A stretch of DNA of 64,000 nucleotides from an uncultured Anaerolineae bacterium (GTDB lineage: Bacteria; Chloroflexota; Anaerolineae; JACIWP01), in NCBI GenBank assembly GCA_938049385.1, contig CALIBQ010000025.1, forward strand, positions 64,427 to 128,426. Reading direction: 5' to 3'. Below the pieces are notes generated by a model. That model did not search any database and was not told where the DNA came from. It was given only the letters and a program-made list of their open reading frames with translations. Of this stretch, positions 25,867 to 34,190 are shown piece after piece (position 1 is the stretch's first letter; every line of letters starts with the position of its first letter). The position numbers and the translations under genes are program-made.

Positions 25867-26370
25867 ATGCGTAAGATGACCAAATCGAACCTGGAATCGG
25901 CCTTCGCCGGCGAAAGCATGGCCTCCATGAAGTACTCCATCTTCGCCGACAAGGCCCGGGAGGAGGGCTTCAACAACGTCGCCCGGCTGTTCGAAGCCAT
26001 CGCCTTTGCCGAGCGGGTGCATGCCACCAATCACTTGCGCGTCCTGGGAGGTATTGGGTATTCCAGCAACAACCTCCAGACCGCCATTGACGGCGAGACC
26101 TTCGAAGTGGAAGAGATGTACCCCGCCTATCGGGTGGTGGCGGAATCGCAGGACGAGAAGGGCGCCATCGTCAGCATGACCTACGCGCTCGAGGCGGAGA
26201 AAATCCATGCCGCGCTGTACACCGAGGCCAAGCAAGCGGTGGAGGCCGGCAAGGACATTGAGCCGCGCGACATCTTCATCTGCAGTGTCTGCGGATACAC
26301 CGGCTACGGGGAACCGCCGGATGTCTGCCCGGTCTGCAAGGCCAAGAAAGAGAAATTCCGCCTGTTCTAA
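25867..26370 (+). CDS. rbr: Rubrerythrin
   Basis: A 167-residue rubrerythrin reducing hydrogen peroxide in anaerobes. The N-terminal diiron four-helix domain carries ESMASMKY, EAIAFAERVHA, ESQDEKGAI and YALEAEKIHAALY. The C-terminal rubredoxin-like domain has CSVCGYTG and CPVCKAKKEKF, two CxxC pairs that bind one iron. ATG 25867 is 8 nt after AGGAGGT; the upstream GTG is inside the ribosome site. Its electron donors, rubredoxin and rubredoxin reductase, are the next two genes. It is cytoplasmic. Confidence 0.95.
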   Translation: MRKMTKSNLESAFAGESMASMKYSIFADKAREEGFNNVARLFEAIAFAERVHATNHLRVLGGIGYSSNNLQTAIDGETFEVEEMYPAYRVVAESQDEKGAIVSMTYALEAEKIHAALYTEAKQAVEAGKDIEPRDIFICSVCGYTGYGEPPDVCPVCKAKKEKFRLF

Positions 26371-26403
26371 GTCGTTCGCACATCAATTTTGGAGGGTGCA
26401 CAC

Positions 26404-26568
26404 ATGAAGAAATGGGAATGCCTGGCCTGCGGCTATATCTATGACCCGGCGAAGGGCGACCCCGAAGCCGGCATCGCCCCGGGAACCCCTTTCGAAGACC
26501 TGCCCGATGACTGGGTCTGTCCCGAATGCGGCGCCGCCAAAGACATGTTTGAGCCGCTCGACGAGTAA
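26404..26568 (+). CDS. Rubredoxin
   Basis: A small 54-residue electron carrier that is easily missed. The iron ligands are CLACGY and CPECGA, with the conserved [15 protein letters not shown] between them. A GGAGG ribosome site lies upstream of the ATG. It passes electrons from the downstream NADH:rubredoxin reductase to rubrerythrin and perhaps to the ferritin-like proteins. Length and motifs match canonical one-iron rubredoxins. Confidence 0.97.
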   Translation: MKKWECLACGYIYDPAKGDPEAGIAPGTPFEDLPDDWVCPECGAAKDMFEPLDE

Positions 26569-26579
26569 GCAAATACCAC

Positions 26580-26620
26580 CTGTGGTGCGGGATGCGGTCT
26601 TCCCGCCTCCCGCACCACAG
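26580..26620 (+). other. Strong hairpin between rubredoxin and its reductase
   Basis: CTGTGGTGCGGGA (26580-26592) pairs perfectly with TCCCGCACCACAG (26608-26620), a 13-bp stem. No T-tract follows. It may be an RNA-processing or mRNA-stability element that raises rubredoxin over its reductase, or a partial terminator. Confidence 0.65.
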
Positions 26621-26666
26621 TACCAACGTGCCAAGCAATCGCACCGATGTCAGGAGGGCTAGTTCC

Positions 26667-27887
26667 ATGCGGTATGTGATCATCGGGCAGGGGGTGGCCG
26701 GCGTCAATGCCGCCCGCAGTCTTGCCCAGGTCCGCTCCGATCATGATGAAATCCACATCTATACCGATGAGCAGTATCTGTATTATCCGCGGCCGCGTCT
26801 GCCGGCGTTCCTGGCCGGCGAAATTACCCTCGATGAGCTGATCCTCTATCCGGCCGAGTGGTACGAGAAACGCGGCATCCAGGTGCATCTCGGTGAGACC
26901 GTAACGGCGGTGGATCCTGGAGCACGACAGGTCACTTTGGCCAGTGGCCGGCAGGTGGCCTATGACCGTCTCCTGCTGGCCAACGGGAGCCGGCCGAACG
27001 TCCCTCCCATCAAGGGCGCGGACAAGAAAGGCGTTTTCACCCTGCGCACCATTGCCAATGCCCTCGATATCCAGGCCTTTGCCCGCACCATCGAGCAGGC
27101 CGTGGTCATCGGGGGCGGACTGCTGGGGCTGGAAGCGGCGCGGGCGGTCAGCGCCCTCGGGCCGAAGGTCACGGTGGTGGAATTCTTCGAGCGCCTGCTC
27201 CCCCGTCAGCTCGATGTGGAGGGTGCCCAAGTATTACAGCGAGAGATGGAGCGCTTCGGGATGACCATCGTCACGGGTGCCACCACGGAAGAAATCCTCG
27301 GCGATGGCGCGGTGCGCGGCATCCGGCTGAAGGACGGCCGCGAAATCCCTGGCCAAATGGTCATCATCTCTGCCGGCATCCGCCCTAACACGGAGCTGGC
27401 CGCGGCCGCCGGCATCCAGGTCAACCGCGGCGTGGTGGTGGATCCCGCCATGCGCACCTCCGCGGAGCATATCTGGGCGGCCGGCGACGTGGCGGAGTTC
27501 GAGGGGCGCGTCTGGGGCATCGTTACCGCCGCGACGGAGCAAGCACGTGTGGCCGCCGCCAATATGGCCGCGCCGGCCGGTGAGACGCCGGCGACCTACG
27601 TGGACATCATCCCATCCAACACGCTGAAGGTGGTGGGGATAGACCTCACATCCATCGGCCTGGTCAATCCGGAAGGGGATGGATACGAAGAAATTCGGCG
27701 CAAAGAGGCGGAGGCCGGCCGCTACGAAAAGCTGGTGCTCAAGGACGGCCGCATCGTCGGCGCCATTATTCTTGGCAATAAAGAGAAGGTGCGGCCTCTC
27801 ACGGAGCTGATCACCCGAGGGATCAATGTCGCCGCCCACAAAGATGTCCTTCTGAATGACCAGTTTGACCTGAATTCCCTGCTGTGA
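26667..27887 (+). CDS. NAD(P)H:rubredoxin oxidoreductase-type flavoprotein
   Basis: A 406-residue FAD/NAD-binding reductase of the rubredoxin/nitrite-reductase small-subunit type. The FAD site is GQGVAGVNAARS (8-19), the NAD site is VVIGGGLLGLEAARAV (about 148-163), and the second FAD motif is HIWAAGDVAEFEG (about 268-280). A C-terminal domain of about 80 residues follows, ending in a rubredoxin-reductase-like region. AGGAGGGCT precedes the ATG. Position after rubredoxin indicates rubredoxin as partner. NADH versus NADPH use is not resolved. Confidence 0.92.
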   Translation: MRYVIIGQGVAGVNAARSLAQVRSDHDEIHIYTDEQYLYYPRPRLPAFLAGEITLDELILYPAEWYEKRGIQVHLGETVTAVDPGARQVTLASGRQVAYDRLLLANGSRPNVPPIKGADKKGVFTLRTIANALDIQAFARTIEQAVVIGGGLLGLEAARAVSALGPKVTVVEFFERLLPRQLDVEGAQVLQREMERFGMTIVTGATTEEILGDGAVRGIRLKDGREIPGQMVIISAGIRPNTELAAAAGIQVNRGVVVDPAMRTSAEHIWAAGDVAEFEGRVWGIVTAATEQARVAAANMAAPAGETPATYVDIIPSNTLKVVGIDLTSIGLVNPEGDGYEEIRRKEAEAGRYEKLVLKDGRIVGAIILGNKEKVRPLTELITRGINVAAHKDVLLNDQFDLNSLL

Positions 27888-27926
27888 TTTGGTGGGGACT
27901 CACTATAGACCACGCGAGGGAGGGAT

Positions 27927-28871
27927 ATGGACAAAGAGAAAATCATCGAGATGTTGCATAAGGATATGCAGGACGAGCATGCCGCCGTCATCCAGTATCT
28001 TCGGCACGCGTACGCCTTCGGGGAAGGGGAGCTGGCGGCAGAGCTGGAAGCCATCGCCCGGGAGGAGATGCAACATTTCCGATGGCTGGCGGATATCGTG
28101 GTGCGCCTGGGCGGTAAGCCCAGCATGGTGCGCGGAGAAGTGGTATTTGCCGGCCCCAAGGTCGTGGACATGCTCGAGGCCGATGTCACAGCGGAGCAGA
28201 AGGCCATTGATCAGTATCTGACCCATATCGCGCTGATTGATGACCCGGAGATCGTCGAGGTCCTGCGGCGCATTGTGGCGGATGAGCGCGCCCATATGGG
28301 GAAGTTCGAGAAATATGCCGGCGAACAAGACCCCACCGCCGAGGTACGCATGGAACCCACCATCGCCGAGGCCGACCGCCCCAAGGCCGAATATCTCCAG
28401 AAGGACCTCACGCACGAATACACCGTGGTCCTGCAGTACCTGGCGCACGCCTTCATGACCCCGCACTGTGAGGTCGAACATGAGATGGAGTGGCAGGCCA
28501 TCGAGGAGATGCGCCATATGGGCTGGCTGGCCGAGGAGATGGAATCGCTCGGTACCCGCGCCGAGATGGTGCATGATCCGCTGATCCTGCCCGATGATAC
28601 GGCGGAGATGCTCCAGGCGGACATCGCCATCGAGAAAGAGGTGTCGTCCGAGTACCGCCGGCAGGCGGTTTCACTGGGCGAACACGAGCTGGCAGACCTG
28701 CTGGAGCGCATTGCCGGCGAAGAGGATCATCACGTAGTGATCTTCTCCAAACTGCTGGAAGAGGTGAAGGAGGCCGAGAAACCCGCCCAGCCGGCGTCCA
28801 AACCGACCCCGCCGGCCGGCTCGAAGCCCGGCTTTACCGTCGGGAGCCTGTTGGGCAAGCCGCAGAAGTAG
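27927..28871 (+). CDS. Tandem bacterioferritin-like protein with encapsulin-targeting tail
   Basis: A 314-residue fusion of two ferritin-like four-helix domains. Domain 1 ligands are E17, E47/H50, E90 and E120/H123. Domain 2 ligands are E164, E194/H197, E236 and E266/H269. Both diiron sites look complete, with bacterioferritin-like spacing. A Pro/Ala/Lys linker (about 284-301) leads to the C-terminal GFTVGSLLGKPQK, which matches the cargo-loading peptides of family 1 encapsulins (core TVGSL). The next gene is the encapsulin shell, 35 bp away. The likely role is ferroxidase cargo feeding iron into the shell, or peroxide/oxygen reduction inside it. Heme-ligand Met residues could not be judged. 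Confidence 0.93.
   Translation: MDKEKIIEMLHKDMQDEHAAVIQYLRHAYAFGEGELAAELEAIAREEMQHFRWLADIVVRLGGKPSMVRGEVVFAGPKVVDMLEADVTAEQKAIDQYLTHIALIDDPEIVEVLRRIVADERAHMGKFEKYAGEQDPTAEVRMEPTIAEADRPKAEYLQKDLTHEYTVVLQYLAHAFMTPHCEVEHEMEWQAIEEMRHMGWLAEEMESLGTRAEMVHDPLILPDDTAEMLQADIAIEKEVSSEYRRQAVSLGEHELADLLERIAGEEDHHVVIFSKLLEEVKEAEKPAQPASKPTPPAGSKPGFTVGSLLGKPQK
28830..28868 (+). other. Predicted encapsulin cargo-loading peptide (C-terminus)
   Basis: Codons 302-314 of the tandem ferritin-like protein encode GFTVGSLLGKPQK behind a flexible Pro/Ala linker. The TVGSL core is the usual docking sequence on the inner face of family 1 encapsulin shells. Identification is by motif and adjacency. Confidence 0.88.
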
Positions 28872-28906
28872 CAAAGACTACCGCGAACAATGAGGAGGGA
28901 ATACCC

Positions 28907-29680
28907 ATGACAGATTTACTGCTGCGCGAAAATGCTCCGTTTGACGCGTCGTTCTGGCAGATGATTGACGAGGAAGTGCGTGCTGTGGCATCCCAGCATC
29001 TGGTGGGCCGGCGCTTTCTCCACCTGGTAGGTCCGCTGGGAGCCGGCGCCCTGGGTGTGCCGATCTCGCACCTGGCGCCGGAAGGTGCACCGCGGGTGGA
29101 AAGCCGGGAACTGGTGCCCTTCACCACCCTGAGCAAAGAGTTCGTGCTGTCCTGGGAGGATTTCACCACCGCCGAGCAGTTCGGGCTTCCGCTGGAAATG
29201 GGGCCGGTGGCCTTCGCCACCATCCAGTTGGCCGCCGAGGAGGATGGGCTGATCTTCGCCGGCCTGCGCCAGGCCAAGGGCACGCATCATGTCTCTATCG
29301 AGAAATGGGCGGAGAACGGCGGCGCCCTCGCCACGGTGACCGCCGCCCTGGAGAAGCTGACCAGCGCCGGCATCTACGGACCCTATGTCCTGGTCTTGAG
29401 CGCCCCGCTGTACGCTCAGGCACAGCGCATCGTGGCCGGCACGGATGAGATGGAGCTGGAGTTCATCGAAGAGCTGGTGGACAAGGTGTACTTCTCCCCC
29501 CATCTGCCGGCGAAAGAGGGCTTCCTGATCGCCAATGCGCCCTATCACCTCGATCTGGCGGTCGCCATGGATATGAGCGTCGCCTATCTCGGGAATGAAG
29601 GTCTCGACCATCACTTCCGCATCTTGGAGCGCATCGCCCTGCGGCTGAAGCATCCGCCGGCGGTCTGCGTGCTGAAATAA
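28907..29680 (+). CDS. Encapsulin shell protein (family 1, HK97-fold)
   Basis: A 257-residue nanocompartment shell protein of the linocin M18/encapsulin family, near the usual 260-270 residues. Typical regions are the N-terminal APFDASFWQMIDEEVRAVA, which lines the cargo-binding side, RRFLHLVGPLGAGALGV, the E-loop region RVESRELVPFTTLSKEF, and the P-domain. The C-terminal A-domain includes GPYVLVLSAPLYAQA and ends in VCVLK. Family 1 shells with this length usually form 60-mers (T=1). GAGGAGGG precedes the ATG. It is paired with the tandem ferritin-like cargo just upstream. Confidence 0.95.
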   Translation: MTDLLLRENAPFDASFWQMIDEEVRAVASQHLVGRRFLHLVGPLGAGALGVPISHLAPEGAPRVESRELVPFTTLSKEFVLSWEDFTTAEQFGLPLEMGPVAFATIQLAAEEDGLIFAGLRQAKGTHHVSIEKWAENGGALATVTAALEKLTSAGIYGPYVLVLSAPLYAQAQRIVAGTDEMELEFIEELVDKVYFSPHLPAKEGFLIANAPYHLDLAVAMDMSVAYLGNEGLDHHFRILERIALRLKHPPAVCVLK

Positions 29681-29688
29681 CCCCTTGC

Positions 29689-29740
29689 GGGCATAGGCCG
29701 GCGGGCGCATCCAGCCGCTCCTGCCCGCCGGCCCATGCCC
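29689..29740 (+). other. Long GC-rich hairpin between encapsulin and corA
   Basis: GGGCAT plus GGCCGGCGGGC (29689-29706) pairs with GCCCGCCGGCC plus ATGCCC (29723-29740), with one mismatch. No T-tract follows. It could end or stabilise the encapsulin transcript ahead of corA. Confidence 0.6.
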
Positions 29741-29765
29741 CGACACGTCGGATGGGAGAATCACC

Positions 29766-30680
29766 ATGACCCTGCAGGCCCTGACCGAGGCCGGCAGTAT
29801 GTGGGTGCACATCGCGCCCCTTTCCACGGAAGACCTGGAGTATCTGCGCCGGCACTTCCGCTTCCATCCCCTCGACCTGGAAGACCTGACCAGCAAGACC
29901 GAGCATCCCAAGCTGGATGTCTACGAGGATTATTTCTTCACGGTGATGCACTTCCCGGTCTATAACACCACCCACCGCTTCAGCGCGCCGTGCGAACTGC
30001 ACTGCTTCGTCGGGACGAACTATGTGGTGACGGTGCATGACGGCCGGCTGAAACCCGTGGACGACCTCTTCGCGGAATGTCAGCGCAACCCCGCCCTGCG
30101 CCAGGACGTGCTGGGCAAGGGTGCTGGCCGGCTTTTCTATGTGATCCTCGACCGGCTGGTGGATTACATCTTTCCCATGCTGGGCAGGGTCGGCGGGGAG
30201 ATATCCGAGATCGAGGAAGAGCTTTTCAGCGCCAACATGGGCGAGATGATCACACGCATCGCTTATCTGCGGCGCGATATCATCACCCTGCGCGGCATCC
30301 TCCAGCCCCAGAAGATGGTCATCAGCCATCTGGAAGAGACGCGTTTCCCCTTCCTGCCGGCGGAGATGCGTGCCTATTTCGGCGACATCCTGGACGGCTT
30401 CACCCGGGCGCTGGACCTGGTGCAGAATTATCATGAGGTGATCCAAAGCCTGAGCGACACCAGCATGGCGCTGACATCCTACCGCATCAACGAGGTGATG
30501 CGCATCCTGACCATCATTTCCGTGATTCTCCTGCCCCTCAGTCTCATCGCCGGCATATATGGGATGAACATCGCGCTCCCGCTGGCCGGCTCGCCGTGGG
30601 CATTCGCCATCATCCTGGGCCTTATGGCGCTGGTGGCCGGCGTCATGCTGGCCTTTTTCCGCCGGCGCGGCTGGCTGTAA
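29766..30680 (+). CDS. corA: CorA-family divalent metal (Mg/Co) channel
   Basis: A 304-residue CorA-type pentameric channel. A cytoplasmic N-terminal domain (1-235) with a long helix is followed by two transmembrane helices. The selectivity motif is present as IYGMN (GMN) at the end of helix one, and the C-terminal tail FFRRRGWL is basic. It transports Mg2+ and possibly Co2+ or Ni2+. It lies 85 bp after the encapsulin gene behind a strong hairpin, so co-transcription is uncertain. Magnesium is the default substrate; a cobalt role is tempting given the corrinoid genes but is unsupported. Confidence 0.94.
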   Translation: MTLQALTEAGSMWVHIAPLSTEDLEYLRRHFRFHPLDLEDLTSKTEHPKLDVYEDYFFTVMHFPVYNTTHRFSAPCELHCFVGTNYVVTVHDGRLKPVDDLFAECQRNPALRQDVLGKGAGRLFYVILDRLVDYIFPMLGRVGGEISEIEEELFSANMGEMITRIAYLRRDIITLRGILQPQKMVISHLEETRFPFLPAEMRAYFGDILDGFTRALDLVQNYHEVIQSLSDTSMALTSYRINEVMRILTIISVILLPLSLIAGIYGMNIALPLAGSPWAFAIILGLMALVAGVMLAFFRRRGWL

Positions 30681-30702
30681 TGCCAGTGCCTTGAAAACAA
30701 GC

Positions 30703-30734
30703 GGCCCGGCCGTGTGGGACGGCCGGGCCTTTCT
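30703..30734. terminator. Bidirectional terminator between corA and the E2 gene
   Basis: GGCCCGGCCGT (30703-30713) and ACGGCCGGGCC (30719-30729) form a perfect 11-bp stem, followed by TTTCT on the plus strand and CTTGTTTTC on the minus strand. It serves two convergent genes. Confidence 0.85.
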
Positions 30735-30751
30735 GTATGCCTGAGCAGTGC

Positions 30752-32080
30752 TCAGGCCAGGAGGAGGTAGGGGCGCTCGATAAGCTGTTTGACGCGCTGG
30801 AGGAAACGACCCGCCGGCGCGCCGTCGTTGATGCGGTGGTCAAAGGTCAGGCTGAGCACCATCATCGGCCGGATGACCACCTGGCCGTTGAGAGCGACCG
30901 GCTTTTCCACGATGCGGCCGACGCCCAGGATGGCGCATTCCGGCAGGTTGATGATGGGAGTGAAGCCGTCAACTTCGTACATGCCCAGGTTGGTGATGGT
31001 GAAGGTGCCGCCGCTCAGGTCATCGGGGAGGCTCTGGCCGGCGCGCGCCCGCTCCACCAGCATGCGGAACTCCGCCACAATATCCCCCAGGCGCTTGGAG
31101 GCTACGTCACGAATGACCGGCACCAGCAAGCCGCGCTCCGTGTCCACCGCCACGCCAATGTTGATGACAGCCAACTGCTCGATGCGGTTCTCCACCAGCC
31201 GGACGTTCATGTTGGGATGTTCCTGCAGTGCCCGCCCGACGATGAGCACCAGTATCTCGTTGTAGCCGGGCACCAACCCGCCGGCCAATGGGGACTGCTT
31301 GAAGCTCTCGCGCAACTGCACCAGCGCAGTGGCATCCACCTCGGTGAAGAGGGTTACGGCGGCGGTAGTGCGGGCGCTGGCGCTCATGCGCTCGGCGATG
31401 ATCGCGCGCACGCCGGCCATCGGGATGGCCTGCACTGCCGGCGCGGGCGCTGGAGCGGCCGGCGGAGGAACGGGCGCGGCGGCTCGCTCCACCTCGGCCC
31501 GGGTGATGCGCTCCGGGCCGGCGGCCAGGGTCTCCAGTGGGACACCCATCTCAGCGGCCAATTTGCGTGCGGCCGGCGTAGCCTTCGGCAGGGACTGCGC
31601 GTACGCCAGCACATCACGCTCCACGATGCGGCCGCCCGGCCCCGTTCCAGTGATGCGCTCCAACGGGACGCCCAACTGCTTGGCCACCATACGAGCGCGG
31701 GGAGAGGCGAAGCGGCGGCCTTCAGGAATGGGGGGCGCGGCCGGCGCGGCAGGCGTGACCGCCGTCGGGGCTTCCGGCGCGCCGGCGGGTGCCGCGGCTT
31801 CTGGCGCGGCCCCCGGCTTCAGGAAACGGCTGATATCCTCGCCCGGCTCTCCGATGACGGCCACCACTTCGAGGATGGGGACTGTCTCCCCCGGGTGGTG
31901 GAGGATTTTGAGGACGGTGCCGCTGGCCGGCGCTTCCGCTTCCAGCGCCGCCTTGTCCGACTCAAACTTGAAGATGGGTTCGCCCTTCTTGACCGTGTCG
32001 CCTTCCTTGACGTACCATTCGATGATGGTGCCGGCCTCCATGGTCTGGCCCATCTTGGGCATGATCACTTCTTTCGCCAT
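30752..32080 (-). CDS. 2-oxoacid dehydrogenase E2 (dihydrolipoamide acyltransferase)
   Basis: A 442-residue E2 core enzyme, probably of a pyruvate or acetoin dehydrogenase complex. A lipoyl domain (1-80) has the lipoylated Lys in ESDKAAL. Two peripheral subunit-binding domains follow: a canonical one (about 125-160, SPRARMVAKQLGVPLERITG) and a second degenerate one (about 172-203) lacking GTGPGGRI. Ala/Pro linkers separate them. The catalytic acyltransferase domain (about 220-442) ends with the active-site DHRINDG. The start is the ATG at 32080 after AGGAG. It lies 19 bp after the fused E1 gene. No E3 is present here. Confidence 0.93.
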   Translation of the reverse strand: MAKEVIMPKMGQTMEAGTIIEWYVKEGDTVKKGEPIFKFESDKAALEAEAPASGTVLKILHHPGETVPILEVVAVIGEPGEDISRFLKPGAAPEAAAPAGAPEAPTAVTPAAPAAPPIPEGRRFASPRARMVAKQLGVPLERITGTGPGGRIVERDVLAYAQSLPKATPAARKLAAEMGVPLETLAAGPERITRAEVERAAAPVPPPAAPAPAPAVQAIPMAGVRAIIAERMSASARTTAAVTLFTEVDATALVQLRESFKQSPLAGGLVPGYNEILVLIVGRALQEHPNMNVRLVENRIEQLAVINIGVAVDTERGLLVPVIRDVASKRLGDIVAEFRMLVERARAGQSLPDDLSGGTFTITNLGMYEVDGFTPIINLPECAILGVGRIVEKPVALNGQVVIRPMMVLSLTFDHRINDGAPAGRFLQRVKQLIERPYLLLA

Positions 32081-32099
32081 GGCGCTACTCCTCTCCTGT

Positions 32100-34172
32100 T
32101 TAATACACCAGTTGACGGACAGCGGCTTCGATGCGCTCAACGCTCGGGATAGCCGCGTCCTCCAGCGTCTCCGCCATAGGGACGGGCACATCCGCCGCCG
32201 CCACCCGCACCATCGGCGCATCCAGATAATCGAACGCCAGTTCGTTGATGATGGTGAAAATCTCGCTGATGAAACTGCCTGTCTTATACGCCTCGGTGAC
32301 GCCGACGACGCGTCCCGTCTTTTTCACCGATTCGATAATGGTGTCCACATCGAGGGGCTTCAGGCACCGCAGGTCCACCACCTCGACGTCAATGCCCTCT
32401 TTGGCGAGGTTCTCGGCGGCCTCCAGGGCGCGCAGGACCATGCGGGAATAGGTGATGATGGTAACATCCTTGCCTGGGCGCTTGATGTCGGCGACCCCAA
32501 GAGGGATGGTGTATTCTTCCTCTGGCACCGGGCCTTTGGTGCCGTAGAGCATTTTGTGTTCGATGAACATGATGGGGTTATCGTTGCGGATGCACTCTTT
32601 GAGCAGGCCTTTGGCGTCGTACGGGGTGGCCGGCATGACGACATAGATGCCCGGGAAGTGCGTCCACAGGGCCTCCAGGCTCTGGGAGTGGTGCGCGGCG
32701 ATGGAGCGGCCGGCGCCCCCTTCGGTGCGGATGACCATAGGCACCTTCGTCTTGCCGCCGAACATGTAGCGGTTCTTGGCGCCCTGGTTGGCGATCTGGT
32801 CCATGGCCAGCGGGGTGAAGTCCACGTACATGATCTCGGCCACCGGGCGCATGCCGGTCATGGCGGCGCCCACCGCCGCGCCACCGATGGCGGCCTCGGA
32901 GATGGGGGTGTCGATCACGCGCTCCGGGCCGAACTCCTGATACAACCCACGCGTAGCGCCGTATGCGCCGCCGTATAAGCCTACATCCTCACCCATGATG
33001 AACACGCGGGGATCGCGCGTCATCTCCTCGCGGAAGGCCTCTACCAGCGCTTCCCAGTAGTAAATCTGGCGCATGTTGGGGTCACTGCGCACCCGTTCGC
33101 GCAGTTCCCGCTCTTTGGCGATCTGGCTGGGGGTGTAGACCGTCGGGACGTACACGTCGTCGTACAGCTCGGACGGGTCGGGGAAGGGGGAGTTCAGGGC
33201 GAAATCAATGGAGATTTCGACGGCTTTCTCGCAGGCTCTGGCCAGCTCGTCCAGTTCCTGCGGGGTGACCAGGCCGGCCTCCAGCATGCGCCGCTCCAGG
33301 GTAGGAATGGGATCGCGCTCCTTCCAGGCCTTCTCCTCCTCACGGGTGCGGTACACGCGCGGGTCGGAGCGCGAGTGCCCGTACCAGCGGTAGGTCTTGC
33401 ATTCGACGATGGTAGGGCCTTCACCGTGGCGGGCGCGATCCACGGCGCGAGAAACGGCATCGCGTACGGCCAGCACATCCATGCCGTCCACCACCTCGCC
33501 CGGCATGCAGTAGGCACAGCCGCGGTCAGCGATGTTCTTACAGCTTGAGGCCTTTTCGAAGGGTACGGACATGCCGTACAGGTTGTTCTCGACGATGTAG
33601 ACGACGGGGAGCTTCCAGATGGCGGCCATGTTCAGCGATTCATGGAAGTTGCCGGTGTTAGCCGCGCCGTCTCCGAAGAAGCAGAGCACCACACGGTCCG
33701 ATTTTTGTAGCTTCATAGAGAGCGCGGCGCCGGTGGCGACGGGAATGTTGCCGCCGACGATGCCGGTGGCGCCCAGGTTGCCGCGTTCCACATCGGCGAT
33801 GTGCATGGAGCCGCCGCGGCCGCGGCAGTAGCCGGTAGCACGGCCGCACAGCTCGGCCATCATTTTGTTGAGATGCTCCTGCTTCTCTTCGGGTGTCTTG
33901 GCCAGCCGGTCGCCGCGGGCGTAGCAGTGTCCGTGGCCGCGGTGGGTGCTGGTGATGAGGTCGTCATCGCGCAGGACGCTGATGGCGCCGACGGCGACAG
34001 CCTCCTGGCCGGCGTACAGGTGGGACGCCCCTTTGATGATGTTGCGCCCCAGAAGGTCATAGACCGCTTCCTCAAAGTTGCGGATGACGCGCATCTGGCG
34101 CAGATAATCCAGCAAATCCTCGCGGGTGATGCCCTGTGCTTGCATGATGGTCTTCAGGTCTGTGGCGTTCAT
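32100..34172 (-). CDS. Fused E1 alpha-beta thiamine-dependent dehydrogenase
   Basis: A 690-residue single-chain E1, where most relatives have separate alpha and beta subunits. The alpha part (1 to about 335) carries THRGHGHCYARG and the TPP-Mg motif GDGAANTGNFHESLN ending in ENN. The beta part (about 365-690) has MGEDVGLYGGAYGATRGL, the conserved acidic TPP-contact region ISEAAIGGAAVGAA and a C-terminal transketolase-like domain. Pyruvate or acetoin is the likely substrate; branched-chain acids are less likely. Translation starts 18 bp after the DeoR gene and E2 follows directly, giving one operon. Thiamine supply may come through YkoEDC. Confidence 0.92.
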   Translation of the reverse strand: MNATDLKTIMQAQGITREDLLDYLRQMRVIRNFEEAVYDLLGRNIIKGASHLYAGQEAVAVGAISVLRDDDLITSTHRGHGHCYARGDRLAKTPEEKQEHLNKMMAELCGRATGYCRGRGGSMHIADVERGNLGATGIVGGNIPVATGAALSMKLQKSDRVVLCFFGDGAANTGNFHESLNMAAIWKLPVVYIVENNLYGMSVPFEKASSCKNIADRGCAYCMPGEVVDGMDVLAVRDAVSRAVDRARHGEGPTIVECKTYRWYGHSRSDPRVYRTREEEKAWKERDPIPTLERRMLEAGLVTPQELDELARACEKAVEISIDFALNSPFPDPSELYDDVYVPTVYTPSQIAKERELRERVRSDPNMRQIYYWEALVEAFREEMTRDPRVFIMGEDVGLYGGAYGATRGLYQEFGPERVIDTPISEAAIGGAAVGAAMTGMRPVAEIMYVDFTPLAMDQIANQGAKNRYMFGGKTKVPMVIRTEGGAGRSIAAHHSQSLEALWTHFPGIYVVMPATPYDAKGLLKECIRNDNPIMFIEHKMLYGTKGPVPEEEYTIPLGVADIKRPGKDVTIITYSRMVLRALEAAENLAKEGIDVEVVDLRCLKPLDVDTIIESVKKTGRVVGVTEAYKTGSFISEIFTIINELAFDYLDAPMVRVAAADVPVPMAETLEDAAIPSVERIEAAVRQLVY

Positions 34173-34190
34173 GTGCTCCTCTTACCTCTT

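Noticed and set aside
27897-27908. GACTCACTATAG resembling part of the T7 RNA polymerase promoter
   Set aside because: Only 12 bases match and the upstream TAATAC half is missing; no T7-like phage genes are nearby, so it is likely coincidence.
30737-32978. Plus-strand ORFs opposite the E2 and E1 genes
   Set aside because: Antisense shadows of clearly recognisable enzymes.
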